Source: Otatea glauca (Eukaryota > Streptophyta > Magnoliopsida > Poales > Poaceae). Taken from it: DNA of 64,000 nt. Of the stretch, positions 33,016 to 44,335 are shown one piece after another. Below the pieces are notes generated by a model. It was not told where the DNA came from and made no database searches. It saw only the letters and a list, made by a program, of their open reading frames with translations. Where the stretch lies: positions 76,185,667-76,249,666 of the forward strand of contig CM070715.1 of the NCBI GenBank assembly GCA_036346275.1. Reading direction: 5' to 3'. The position numbers and the translations under genes were made by a program. Each line of letters begins with the position of its first letter. Position 1 is the first letter of the stretch.

Positions 33016-35054
33016 GTAGTGAGTTCCTTACAAAGGTTCACAGTCCCTGCTCAGTGCTTATCCTCACAAATATATACTGCAGTTCAGTTGAGGTGGACCT
33101 GTCAGTCAAATAAGTTGAGGTGAGCGTCTTAGGGTTCTGTCCTGTGTCAACTAGGAATGCAGGCTGAAGGCTGATCGAAGCTGTGCGGCATGTGCGCAGC
33201 GTCAGACATTAGCGTGAGATATCAGCGTTTGATCATGTGTCATGCGTTGATCATGTATATGTTGTGCGTCTGAATATGTGTGATATGCTGAGCTAATTAT
33301 CAGTAAATAACTCCCAAATTTCTATGTAAGTCCTCTACTCCAAAGTCCAAACATTCCCTTATAGCTTGCGTATATATTTACTAGTTGAATGCTCACAGGT
33401 TACTACGGAACAACAAACATGTACCAAGACTGTCCATGTGAGAATGCAGTTATAAAAATAAATCAATGCATCACCAAACAACTTCCATTTCAGATCATGC
33501 TTAGTTGTTATGTATCAAAGTACCATAATAGCAAACATCAGTATCAGTTAATAGTGATACATAGACTCAGGGCCGAGAAAGCTCCAACACTCTTCGTCTA
33601 TTTTACATGATGTGAATGATTTTGTTGCATCCGCAACACAGTAGGGGAAAGAATACAAGGCATCATAATCTCGGGGTAAAAAATTCACATGCATTGCCAT
33701 CCCATCACACCGCAGGCAATGTCGATCTTTCCTCTGGTTTCAAATAAATATCAACAGAATTCTAAACTATCTTCAGGATGTCTACTCCCAAGTTACCATC
33801 CTACAAGGGCGCATTGCTTCCGAGCATGTTCGGGGACAACTCCATCGGCAAGCCCTTCAACTCTGTTTGAATCCAGCAGAGTAGCAAATAAGTTTATCAG
33901 GGTTTTGAACTTCTGATCGGGGCAAATGAGTCGATATTGCAGACTTACCATGGGGCTTAAATTGAGGAGGAACTTGTGATGTAAATAATGCTTAAATAGT
34001 AACACACAGTGACGATTGGAACTAAATTTTTTCCACGAGACAGTGCTTTGCTCAAGTAATGCAGTAACACCAACAGCAGTGAACCGGAAGTTCAGTGAGT
34101 ACTGCAGATGCTTCAATTATAGGTTCAACTTTGATGCTCAGGGTCCAACATCGGAGGAGCAAGAACATTTAATAAGATGTATGAAGGTATATGCTGCCTC
34201 CATCACAGAATGCCTGCATAGTGCCTACACACTTAGATCATCCATAGCTTTATTCATTAACCTCCTTCTCATGTGCGCCAAAAGGTAAGCACAGCGAGAT
34301 AAAGGCCTGTGGCTGGATAGTGGGGAGGCTGTTTAACATCTCAGCTCACACGTGCTCGACCGACATAGGTGCCCACCTCCTCCGAAAACGAATTGGCAGA
34401 GCGCCTACCCTTGTTTCAAAAACAAAAGTTAAGCTCAGCATTTCTGAGAGCTACCGTTATAAACAGTACATCAACGTGCCAAATCCAGATATTGTGGCAT
34501 CTCACAAGAGGTACACCGTATTGATATTTCCATGAAAAAGACAGCTCTAAACATTTCCGTTTCAATGGACCAACCGTCAAACATGCTGACCTCCTTCGTA
34601 ATCATCCTCCAGGATAAAGAGGAGCCACATATGCGATACAGTGGGTAGGTGTTAGAGCATGTATATTAGTGTGATGATAATCGTTTATAAGTTTTGTCAT
34701 GTAAGATTTTTGTTGATGAGATAGAGTGTAGTTGTCTCTTCGTAAAAAGACAACTATATAGATATCATAAAACACTATTTTATGAGTTATTACCTATAAC
34801 ATACACTTTTTTATACCATATTTAAAAGATTATGGGATTTTATAGAGACAATCTTAAGTTGTTATCTATTGTAGAAGTTGATTTTAGATGATATGGACGA
34901 GTATATAAACAACAGTCTCTCAGAGTGCACCTTGCGAGCGTAACTGAAATTACTGTATCTGATTTAGCACTGTTGAACAACCCACATGATGTCTTGGTGT
35001 TTCCACCGTACTCTATACAAGATCGTATTTGCTGTCCTTTGCATCCACCGTTGG
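33016..35054. other. Gene-scrap region, no identified gene
   Basis: A minus-strand open stretch at 33795-33960 reads YRLICPDQKFKTLINLFATL and continues to a stop. It has coding-like composition, but I do not recognise the family. The rest shows no domain. A short block at 33043-33110 resembles 62936-63011. Confidence 0.4.
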
Positions 35055-35062
35055 GTTATCAG

Positions 35063-35481
35063 CAGTGTTCGCAATATCGTTGATAATCGTTTAAATATCG
35101 TGATTATCGACTATATCAAGTTGGTTCGGTATCTAATATTGGTTGGTAAACTGGTTAAATTCAAAATAATAATAATAATAAAAAATCCAGAAAAAATTAT
35201 GCGACGTAAATACTGTGATGATCGGTGAATATCGCTCAATTTTAGATGAATATCGAGCGAAAATCGCTCAAAAAATCGACCGCCAAAGAAGTTTACTTGG
35301 TTGGTTGATTATCGAGGCATATCGAGCAATTATTGGTGCAAATCGATTTTTTTAAAAAATTTTATTCAAAAAGTTTGATTTTGATACCCTTCGATTTTTT
35401 TAACGATTTTCAACTCGATATTGCCGATTTTTGAATTTTGATTTTTGAGCGGTATTTTCGATATCGAGTTTTGAAACCCTG
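35063..35481. mobile_element. 419-bp hAT-type non-autonomous element
   Basis: Starts CAGTGTTCGCAATATCG and ends CGATATCGAGTTTTGAAACCCTG, so the outer inverted ends are short (CAG-GTT) and imperfect. The flanks GTTATCAG (35055-35062) and GTTACTAG (35482-35489) match at six of eight positions. The interior is rich in AATATCG and CGATTATCG words in both orientations. Confidence 0.65.
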
Positions 35482-35535
35482 GTTACTAGCCTCTTCTCCT
35501 CATGTGTGCAGAAACAGAGGTAGGTACTGTGTAAT

Positions 35536-36390
35536 TAGGGATGAAAACGGAACGGAAACGATCGGTAAATGATCGTTCCATTTCCACATCTTTTACTGGT
35601 AACAGAAACGAAATCGGAAACCCTGGAAACAGATACGAAAACGAATAATGATTGAAACGGATACGGAACGGAATGGAGCTGATACGGAAACGAAAGTGGA
35701 AAATTTCACAAGAACGTAATACATGATCACAATATACATGATCGCAAAAACAATGTAACTCATTCCACCTCAAAAGTGGATACAAGAATAATGTTATGTT
35801 CAGCGGTATCACTAGAAAGTTTTTTCTCAAGTTTGTCAGTTGAATGCTCGCTATTTGTCCCCCAGATCAGACCATCATATCCTCATCCGTATCATTATCA
35901 TCGACATCCTCTTGCTCCTCCAACTATAAAGATATAATGCCCTAAAATTTGTATATTATTGTTCAATGTTCATTTATGATTTTCTGAGATTTATCCTAGA
36001 TTTTCTGGAGTTTATAAATATCATTTTGCTATTTTTTAGATTTATATAATTAATTTATTCATAAAAAATAAAGCCAAAATTATTCTAGAAATAATTTTCC
36101 TAGGTTCAAAATGTTCCAAAGTATTTTTGAGATTTGTTTCGGAATTTTTGAACTCTATTTGATATTTTCTATAAAGCCATTTGTATTTTTGAAATTATTT
36201 TAATTCGAAAATAAATGTAAATTATCCATTCTCCTTTTTGGGCCAAGTGGGCCAAGTTTTCGACGGAATTTCCGATTTCACTTATACGGAATTTTTGATT
36301 CCGTTTCGTTTCTGACGAAAATGACTCTCCTGTTTCTGTTTCTATTTTCATAACATTTTCTGTTTGTTCCTTTCCGTTTTCACCCCTACG
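35536..36390. mobile_element. 0.85-kb hAT-type element inside the RPA fragment
   Basis: The left end TAGGGATGAAAACGGAACGG pairs with the right end TTCCGTTTTCACCCCTA. TGTGTAAT occurs on both sides (35528-35535 and 36391-36398) as an 8-bp duplication; on the right, two extra bases (CG) lie between it and the canonical terminus. Removing the element rejoins the codons for CNATIKGLS in the replication protein A fragment. No transposase frame is visible. Confidence 0.75.
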
Positions 36391-37390
36391 TGTGTAATGC
36401 TACCATCAAGGGCTTGTCTCCAGATGACAAATGGTGGTATCTGTCGTGTGGGTCCTGCAGAAGGAAGACACTTCCCTACGGAGATAGCTATGGATAGATG
36501 CACAAGATGCTCGAATAAGACCGCTGAGCCTAGGTATTACGCATTTTTGCTAGGAAGAACAACACACAATTGCCAAAATAATTATTTAATATTACAGTTG
36601 TAGTATAATTTTTCTTATAGTATAAAGATTATGTTATACATCGCGCTAAAAAAATAAATTTCATATATGACCTTTACTTGAAAAGCACCATTATTCTAGT
36701 ATTATTTGAAACAGAATCTTCAATTATCTTTGTAATTAGTCTTTTCCAAATTAAATCAATTTCAATGGCTATCGTTAAGTCTTTCCTAGTTCATTATAGA
36801 ACGCAAGTAAAACTTCAACTTCAATCTATATAAACTCTTTTTTTGCATGTGCAATAGTCATCAGAGTTGTCAACAAAATTCTATATGCAATAATTGCATT
36901 ACAAAAATAATTTAGCTGTTTCAAAAACTTTAAAATATCAAGAGGGCACATGGTTTTGCTTAGAATGAATTTTTATAGAAAAAATTTTAAAAAAGAAAAT
37001 AAAGAGAATAAAAAGAGCCACGCATCTATTACGCATCTATTAGTTCTTACTCTTACTAATACAAAGAGTAGTAATACAAAAATAAGTAAAAAAAATAAAG
37101 CTCCTTAATTTTAAGGCCTGTGCAGCAGCAGGCCTCCCATTTGGGCCTGCCTATTGAGACAGGTATAGATAGATGCACTGCCAAATGGCTTTGACATTTG
37201 TTGTCTTGCTTCTCAGGTACAATCTGGCTCTTGAAGGCACTGACGGTGCATCTACCGTCGAGTTTATTTTCTCTGGTGATGCTGCTGAAGGATTAGTGGT
37301 GAAGCCAGCTATGTTACTTGTTGGTGCAGCTCATGTGCATCACCTACATATGTGCTATAACTTAAGCAAGCTACCTTCACTATAATCCGT
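36391..37390 (+). pseudogene. Replication protein A 70-kDa subunit fragment (C-terminal zinc-ribbon/OB part)
   Basis: The RPA large subunit binds single-stranded DNA, and its C-terminal OB fold holds a four-cysteine zinc ribbon. Here an exon from about 36391 to 36533 reads CNATIKGLSPDDKWWYLSC, GSCRRKTLPYGDSY and then CTRCSNKTAEPR, giving the zinc-ribbon cysteines. Between the last two pieces four extra bases (GGAT) shift the frame. After an intron (GT at 36534, AG near 37215-37216) the fold continues with RYNLALEGTDGASTVEFIF and DAAEGLVVKPAMLLV to about 37370. The amino-terminal two thirds are missing, and the first exon was cut by the hAT element at 35536-36390. RPA fragments of this kind are common in grass genomes and are also carried by Helitrons. 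I saw no Helitron ends. Confidence 0.8.
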
Positions 37391-37441
37391 GTTGCCGTCG
37401 TCTCCAAAAGCAGAACTACAAAAGAAGCGCTTCAATGCTTT

Positions 37442-37566
37442 CCCTCTTAATACAGGTTGCACAAATCTTGGCGTAAGCGAAGGGGTAAGTAATCATCATC
37501 TACCTTTTATTTATACTTTAATATTTGTGCAACTGTAAAAAAGAGAAGTATGGAAGCACCTCTCGA
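37442..37566. repeat. Block shared with the AdSS pseudogene filler
   Basis: This 120-base block follows the RPA fragment and matches 22030-22145, including the donor-like GGGGTAAGTAATC and the intron-like part after it. Here it directly continues an open stretch (KKRFNAFPLNTGCTNLG), which suggests that this locus is closer to the source than the AdSS copy. Confidence 0.75.
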
Positions 37567-38113
37567 ACTACAAAAGAGGCATCGGTTCTGTAACCGATCA
37601 CACTACATCGATCAGGACTGCAAAATCACTGTGCTGTTCTCGCCGTCCCTACCCAGTCTTTAACATGTAACATTCATTGCTCACCCTGTTTACTCTCGCA
37701 TGGCCAAACGGATCTTACCTCTGCGTCGACGTGTTACCTTCCGTTCCATGCGAACCGCCAATCACACGCCCGGCACGGCGAATCGCGCTGTCCATCCTAG
37801 TAATAGTAATGCAACTTTCCAGCACCATAAGAATACGATGTAACATGACAGAATAAGAATAGTAAGTTAAAAAAACATTGGCATTCCATTCCAAGTTTCC
37901 AACATACACTACCTAGTTCGCATTCCATTCCAAAACGGCAGTATTCACTTTGCGAATTATGTTGAATCTTAACAGGAATGTGAAGAAGTTAACAGCACAA
38001 CCACACACTAAATGATGCTGGAGATTAAAAAAAACTTGTTAAATTGCCACCAAAACTGTTGAGAACTTGAGATTAACAACAAACGCAGCACTGCAGTAAC
38101 TGGACATTTAACA
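37567..38113. other. NAA20 3' flank
   Basis: Downstream side of the NAA20 gene on the minus strand. The last 150-250 bases before the stop codon position are probably its 3' untranslated region. No other gene is visible. Confidence 0.5.
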
Positions 38114-40262
38114 TCAATCATATTCAAGTTCATCGAGTGTAATTGGTCTCTTGAGTGGTATGATGGACTTCTTTTCGGCATCTTGTGATAATGCCTTTCT
38201 CATATCTAAGCAAAAAAAAAAACAGATTTGAGCAATAAAATCAGAGCAAAGGATATGAAACATGACATTAGTATATCTAGAACTGCAAGTGCCTTACCAA
38301 GGCCATCTTCTTCCCCTGAGTAGTACCGGAGCACCCTTCGATAAACCACATAGCCAAGCTATGGAAACAAGGAGCATAATTAGGCAAGGTCACTCAGCTC
38401 AGGATAATTCCATCTTGCATCAAAATATAAACCCTAATACCCTACTGTGCAAGGGTTTGTTGGTTTCATTCACGAAACATTAAAAGAACTTCCGTTTAGG
38501 GGCAGCAGAAGAAATTGCTGGTTTGAAAGAACTGGTCAAGGTCATCCACTATTCAGTATTGACAAATAAAGCAGCAAGCCAGTGATCATGAAGTTAGTAG
38601 AGAGTGTACCTTTTCATACATCCTTATTGCTGGCGTGTTAGATGCCCTTACAAAGAGATCCACAAAGTAGGCTTTATCCCTGACAGGAGAATAGCCTTTT
38701 AGTGTGATATGGAGTAATGGCAGTGAAATAAAATCTATAAAATCTAACGTGATAACACCATGAAGTTGATAATAAATGGTAAATTGGAACATTAGCAGAG
38801 TGACAACTGAACCACACTAGGGCACTAAGAGGGCTAATATGTTTAATTCAATCATCTACTTCTATAGTTTAAGACAGCTGGCGCCTAGTGGGGGAGGGGG
38901 AATATATGTGGGCAAAATACTCTTGGGAATCTTATGAAAAATTGTACAGAGAGCCAGCGAGCACAGAATGGGAATACCAGTACCCTCTTGCCACTCTACA
39001 AGTTCTGCCTGGAGGTGTTTATATAAGTTATAACCATACCCTGTTGGTAATTACTATTGGTAACTTATTCAGCCATCAACCCCACAGGACACAAAAAGAC
39101 CTTTCAAACTTGACCTTGAATCAGGAATAGCCTCCTTTGATCAAGTTAGCAAAAGCTGGAATCAGGAAGTGCAACCTTCAACCAGTATTGTTATTTGGCA
39201 GATAACAATGTCGATGATGATAAAAGCTCTCAATGAATGGGGGGTTGAATATTGCTAGGGAATTCAGAAGGAAAAGAAACAGTTGGAGAGCACAATAGAC
39301 TATATCATTATATGAACTATTAATATACGCTATGAGCTCAACGTACAACAGCTAGATTAGAATTTCCAACAGCCATGTGATTGTGAAGATTCAATCATAA
39401 GGATAATTAGGCTACTTACATCTTATCGCTGATTTCCTCCAGTAAGTTCATAAGCTTCTTGGCTAACTTCTGTCTCCGAAACTCCGAAGCAACAGACACT
39501 GCAGTAACATGTCCATGCCAAGACTCACCTTGTCCTTCAACCTTACCCATGACTGCAACAGATAGCCGACTAAATAAATATCACCTAAACTAAATGAAGG
39601 TGGACAAGGAAGAAGAGAATCAAGCATAACATAAGAAGATTGCATTCAACACAACAAACGGGGTAACTCTATGACATCAAGATGCCTGAAAGCTCCCCGT
39701 TCAAGGCTCAAGCCAACAGCTACTACACTCGGAGAACAAATATCATCAGCCTACTCACCATTTCCACCATACTGTATTGGCACCTCCACAAATCATTAAT
39801 TGTGTGGAAGACCTACTCCAGCAGATAAAATAATGCCTAAACATTCCTAATGCCTCAACTCTCAAGAGTAAAAATCCAGGGTTTACTCTACAACCTCAGC
39901 TAATCTGACAAACAAAGAAGCAGAATCACTAGGAATAACTGGCGAAGATACACAGACCGAACCGACCGAATAAGGCTAGGAGACTGGAGACATACTGTAT
40001 CCCATGACGCAGTCGCCGGGGTTGACGGCGGCGTGGAAATAGTCGGGCCAGCGAGCCAGGTAAGTCATGTAGAAGGACATGTTGAACTGCGGCGAGCGAA
40101 TCGACGGATTAGATTAGGGGAAGGGGACGGCGGACGCCAACCTCGAATCAAGAAACAAGAAGAGAGAAAGAAGGGAGGGCTTACGGTCTCGGTGAGGTGG
40201 TCGAGGTTGACGGAGGCGAAGCGGAGGAGGTCGTCGCAGCAGAACCGGCGGATGGTCGTCAT
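38114..40262 (-). CDS. NAA20: N-alpha-acetyltransferase 20, NatB catalytic subunit (6 exons)
   Basis: Minus-strand exons in order: 40185-40262, 39996-40086, 39420-39552, 38610-38679, 38298-38358 and 38114-38205. All junctions are GT-AG and the joined frame gives 174 residues, the normal plant length. It opens MTTIRRFCCDDLLRF and contains the substrate-binding FNMSFYMTYLARWPDYF. The GNAT acetyl-CoA loop in exon 3 is EFRRQKLAKKLMNLLEE, and the fold ends with KAYFVDLFVRASNTPAIRMY. The tail ends RPITLDELEYD. NAA20 works with NAA25 at the ribosome and acetylates nascent proteins starting Met-Asp, Met-Glu, Met-Asn or Met-Gln. No breaks are seen. Only 69 bases of leader or promoter remain before an hAT insertion, so its present promoter may lie partly within that element. 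Confidence 0.96.
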
Positions 40263-40323
40263 GGTCTAGACGCGGCTTCCGGCGGCCGCGTCGGAACGGA
40301 ATCTCGTCGCGGGGCGGCACTCT

Positions 40324-43157
40324 ATCCGGACTAGAGAAGGCCCCGTTTATCGGGCGACACGGCCCGTTTCGACCTTACTAATAAATGAGTCGTATGTCGG
40401 TCCACGTACCGAAAAGTTGGCCCAAGTACGGCTCGTTGACCTCACGGGCCATACTGTTGCACAGGTCTGACGGGCTTAAACGAGCCGGCTAGGTTGTTAG
40501 CGTCAAAAAATAAAAAGATAGAAAAATTATGAAAAAAATAAAAAAAATATGAAAAATTTTCACTAAAATCCGGGAAAAATGTAAAATAATTAGAAAACTT
40601 GAAGGATGTAGAATTTTTTTTAAAAACTATATGTAAATTAAGAGAAAGCAAAAATATGAAATAAATTCTAAAATGAGACAAATAATTGATAATAAATAAT
40701 GAGCTTTATTGATGTTTGGCTACCTTGTTAAAAACCTTCCTGAGTAAAAACTCAACACGAGAAAACTTTGGCAAAAAATAGAGTACAACCTATAGCCCAG
40801 TGATACAGAAAAAAAATGAAGATTACAATTATTCTTCCAGATTATCTAGATAAAGATTTTAAAACATCTCAGCCAGCCCAATATTTTTTGCAGTATATTG
40901 AGCTCGCTGATCAGCTTGTTCCCAATCTTTCACAGTGAAAAGTATTTTCACCATCTCACTTATCAGATTTGTTCTTCTCTCCTCGATTATTCTTCCGGAT
41001 AGACTGGAAGCAGACTCCGAAAAAACTGTAGAGACAGGATCTGTTAACACATCCCGTGCTAATATAGAAAGCACAGCATATATTAGCTCGTGCTCGTGCA
41101 ACCACCGCATCACTTAGAAGTGAGAGAACATTAGAAAATCCTCGAACTTTAGCTCTAGGATCTAAAATAAATACAAATGCGTATAACATAGAAATTTCTT
41201 GACAATATTTCAAAATTTTAGTTTTTATAGCATAGACAGATTCACGTAAGATGTTATCATTTTTATGGCTCCTTAACTGGGTAGCAATTTCTAGAATATG
41301 ATGCACAATTAAAGGAGATGTTGAGTAATAAACTCCAGATAAAGCAACGACATAATAATAAAAAAGTTTCAAAAATGACAGCAAGTAGTTAGCAACATAC
41401 CAATATTGTTCTGTGAGTAGCGGTTAACCATCCTATCTACGATAGTGCGTGTTAATAAAAACAGAAAATATGCTCTTATAGGGTATAAGAGACTTAAGCA
41501 TCAAGTAAGTAGAGTTCCATCTAACAGCCATATCCAAACCAAACTTACGTGGATGCACATCTATTGCAATACAATAAGTCTTATATGCTTCTATTCGTTG
41601 ATTAGAATTATTTAAGAAATATATTGAAGTGTGAAAAGGTTCAAGATATTGATCTAACCTCTTCAAACCAAATTTAACTATAAGATTAATAATATGGCAA
41701 TCACAACGTTGATGTAATAAGAAAGATTCGGCATACGAATTGAAAAGCGGAGTAAGAATATTTATGGCAGAAGTATCTGCTGAAGCATTATCTAATGTTA
41801 TTGCAAAAATTTTATCAGTAAAGCCAAAATCTTACAAAACTTCTACAATAAAATCAGCAATATTTTCACCAGTGTGTGCTACATCAATTAATTTGAATCA
41901 TATAATTCTCTTCTCTAGTTGCCAATCATTGTTTACATAATGAGCAACTACACTAAGGTAATCCTCTTTAGCCCTATCACTTTATATGTCTGATGTCAAA
42001 GACCAGAAAAAGTATAGGTACTAAATTTCTCTTTTAGCTTATTACGATAATTATTATAGTATTTAATCAAATCTCTAGTTGTTGTTTGTCTACAAACTAC
42101 AGAAAATCTAGGATTATGAGTGGTTCTAATATAATTTTCAAATGCAGGTGACTCACTAAAGTTTAAAGGAAGGTCTTGAGAAGCAATTAAACGATAAAGA
42201 GATTCACGAGCTACCTCGGGATTGTAGTCCCAGTTACGTACCGTACTGTTGGGGTTGTACTGCAGCTACATCTGTCTCAAAGCTACCTCGTTTTTCTTTT
42301 ACAACTCTCAGCATGCCTTTTCAAGTGCCCTGTGTCCACTTGTAAATTTCACAGTCAATTTCTGCTTACAATATTTACAAATAGCATACCTGCTCTGAAC
42401 GTTGTCTGATGTCTCGAAAATCTAGTGAAAATCTTCCCAGACTCCCGATGTACTGCGCTTGATCTTTTCGCCCCAGTGCTTGCAGACGCAGTAGCACTTG
42501 TAGAGCTTAAGGATGGTACATGTGATGCAGTTTCTTGAGCTTTATAGGATGCAAGAAGCTCCTCGGGTGAAATTTCGAAATCAGAAGCTGGGAAGGACGG
42601 AAAATCCCCGTACTCTATAAAGAAAACTGCAAAAAATAATTACGCTATTAGTACTAAAATATAATTTAAAATACAAATAAAATAAAAAATTAAATCATAA
42701 TTATTACCTTGATTTCTCGATAGAAACCGGAAGCCGAATTTCAGATTTTTGGCAAAAATATTTTGAATTTTGCCAAATTACCTCCAAAAGCAATATTTTT
42801 TCCCCAAGAGAATGAAGAGAAGAGAATGCAACTTTGCTGGTGTAGAAATGAGGAGGGTGGGGCAACCATCTATTTATAGAAAAAAATTCGGGATTTTTCA
42901 GTTTTGTTTTGAATTTTTTAAAACCTCCCTCGGCTATAAAACAGCTATTTTTCAAATAAACGAACCAAACGAACCGTGCCGAGCCTTATCGGGCCGTGTC
43001 GCCCATAATCATGTTGGGATGCCAGCCAACCACGACATTGGTTTACGGGCCGTACCGGTACGATTCGTTTATGATTGGACCGAGCCTTGCCTAGGCCGTG
43101 CTAACAGTGATTCACTACCTCGGGCCGCCCGGCCAGTTGGCCATCACTAATCCGGGC
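40324..43157 (-). mobile_element. 2.8-kb hAT transposon in the NAA20/LysM promoter region
   Basis: The element covers 40332-43149. Its ends, TAGAGAAGGCC and the complement of TAGTGATGGCC, match at nine of eleven bases, and it is flanked by ATCCGGAC (40324-40331) and ATCCGGGC (43150-43157), an 8-bp duplication with one mismatch. Subterminal parts on both sides contain GGGCCGT and ACGGCCC words. The interior carries a decayed transposase on the minus strand. It lies 70 bp from the NAA20 start codon and about 230 bp from the first in-frame ATG of the LysM gene. Confidence 0.88.
40859..42560 (-). pseudogene. hAT transposase with BED zinc finger, decayed
   Basis: On the minus strand the protein starts with a BED zinc finger near 42301-42390 (CKYCKQKLTVKFTSG then HLKRHAESC). 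The two halves are in different frames because of a one-base change between them, near 42330. The catalytic middle is visible at 41433-41666 (KFGLDMAVRWNSTYLML) and at about 41150-41300 (MLYAFVFILDPRAK). The dimerisation domain lies at 40859-41113 (VLSILARDVLTDPVSTVFSE followed by GRIIEERRTNL). Multiple stops and frame changes separate these parts, so it is inactive. Its closest relatives are the RICESLEEPER/Tam3-type plant transposases. Confidence 0.85.
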
Positions 43158-43379
43158 GCCTGATTCTTGTTTTCGTCGAGGGATTTGGGGCCGCGGCTGG
43201 TCGGGTTGGAAGAAGCTTCCAGTTCCAGCGGTGCGAGGGTTGGGTGGTTCGGATCGGGCTCGAGGGTGAGGGGAGAATCGAGTGGCTTAACCTACTCTGA
43301 ACCGTCCATCTATGAGATCAGATGGCTCGGATATTCTAGAGGCTGGAATGCAAGGATCCTTATCATCCTGTCTCGACGA

Positions 43380-44335
43380 ATGTTTCCTTGCTCGTACAAA
43401 ATTCTTCTAATATGCCCCCGATGGACGATCGCCACTTCCCGGGGGACCTCCTGCGCGCGGTCCTGCTTCGCGCTCTCGCACCCCGTCCGGCGCGGGGACA
43501 CCGTCGCCGGCATCGCGCTCAAGTTCTCCGTCCAGGTATACCATCTGTGTGTTCCCCGTCTGAATCTGATAGCTTACCGCTTTGGGTGTTCGTTATCAGC
43601 TGAATATGATTTTGATCGTTCTTGAGCAGTACCAATCCAATGCTGAACTTGACGGGTTTCGTATTAGTATCAAAGTAGATAATTCAGAATACTGAAAGAT
43701 ATATGATACGAGATTATGGCGGTCATAAATGTTGATCACTTGTATGGTCCAATTTGCTGGGATACTCTGTTTGATCAAGCTGTTGATGCAACTGAAATAA
43801 GCCATGGTGACCTCAACAGCTACTTCATTTGTGAATGTTGTTAATTTATAGCATTCCTCATAAGTGTTTCCTCAGAAAGTTGTACAGTTGTACTCTGCTT
43901 GTGTGAGCAAGCCTTCTATTCTTCATCAGACCATCTTGATGTTCTGTGAATCGCAAGCAGGTGACTGATATCAAACGGTTCAACAACACGATGAGTGATC
44001 ACGGAATCTACTCGAGGGAGAGGCTTCTTATACCAATCAGTAATCCAGAAATTCTGATGGGTAGCACATGCTACATTCAAATGGATCATAATGCAAAGAG
44101 AGAGGTCGCAGTCTTTTATCCTAAGGGTCACCCCAGTGGAAAAACAGAATCCTCGACAAACACTGCCGCTGCAGAAAGACGAAGCAGAAGGATTCTTGAG
44201 TCAGTGAGGCGAAACTTGTACGTTGACGACGGAACTGCCGCGTGCTATTTGTCCGTTCCAGATGGCGATCCGAGGGCTGCCATGATGGAGTACTCAGAAG
44301 ACCTAAGGTGGGAGCAGCAACAAGCAGGCCATTAG
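43380..44335 (+). CDS. LysM-domain protein, two exons, start uncertain
   Basis: Exon 1 ends at 43535 and exon 2 is 43961-44335, with GT-AG junctions and matching phase. The LysM domain reads HPVRRGDTVAGIALKFSVQ in exon 1 and continues VTDIKRFNNTMSDHGIYSRE in exon 2, ending near ISNPEILMGS. LysM folds bind N-acetylglucosamine polymers. This plant family (short, cytosolic-looking, no signal peptide or kinase) has no firm role known to me. The C-terminal 90 residues end YSEDLRWEQQQAGH as in grass orthologs. The 5' end is a problem. The ATG in the LysM frame is at 43380, but the more natural start at 43421 (MDDRHFPGDLLRA) is in another frame. Either there is a one-base frameshift near 43455-43480 or the gene starts at 43380. 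It is divergent from NAA20 across the hAT element. Confidence 0.7.

Noticed and set aside
35986..36390. A separate gene suggested by short open frames inside the 35.5-36.4 kb hAT element
   Set aside because: The frames are short, AT-rich and lie within a well-bounded non-autonomous element.
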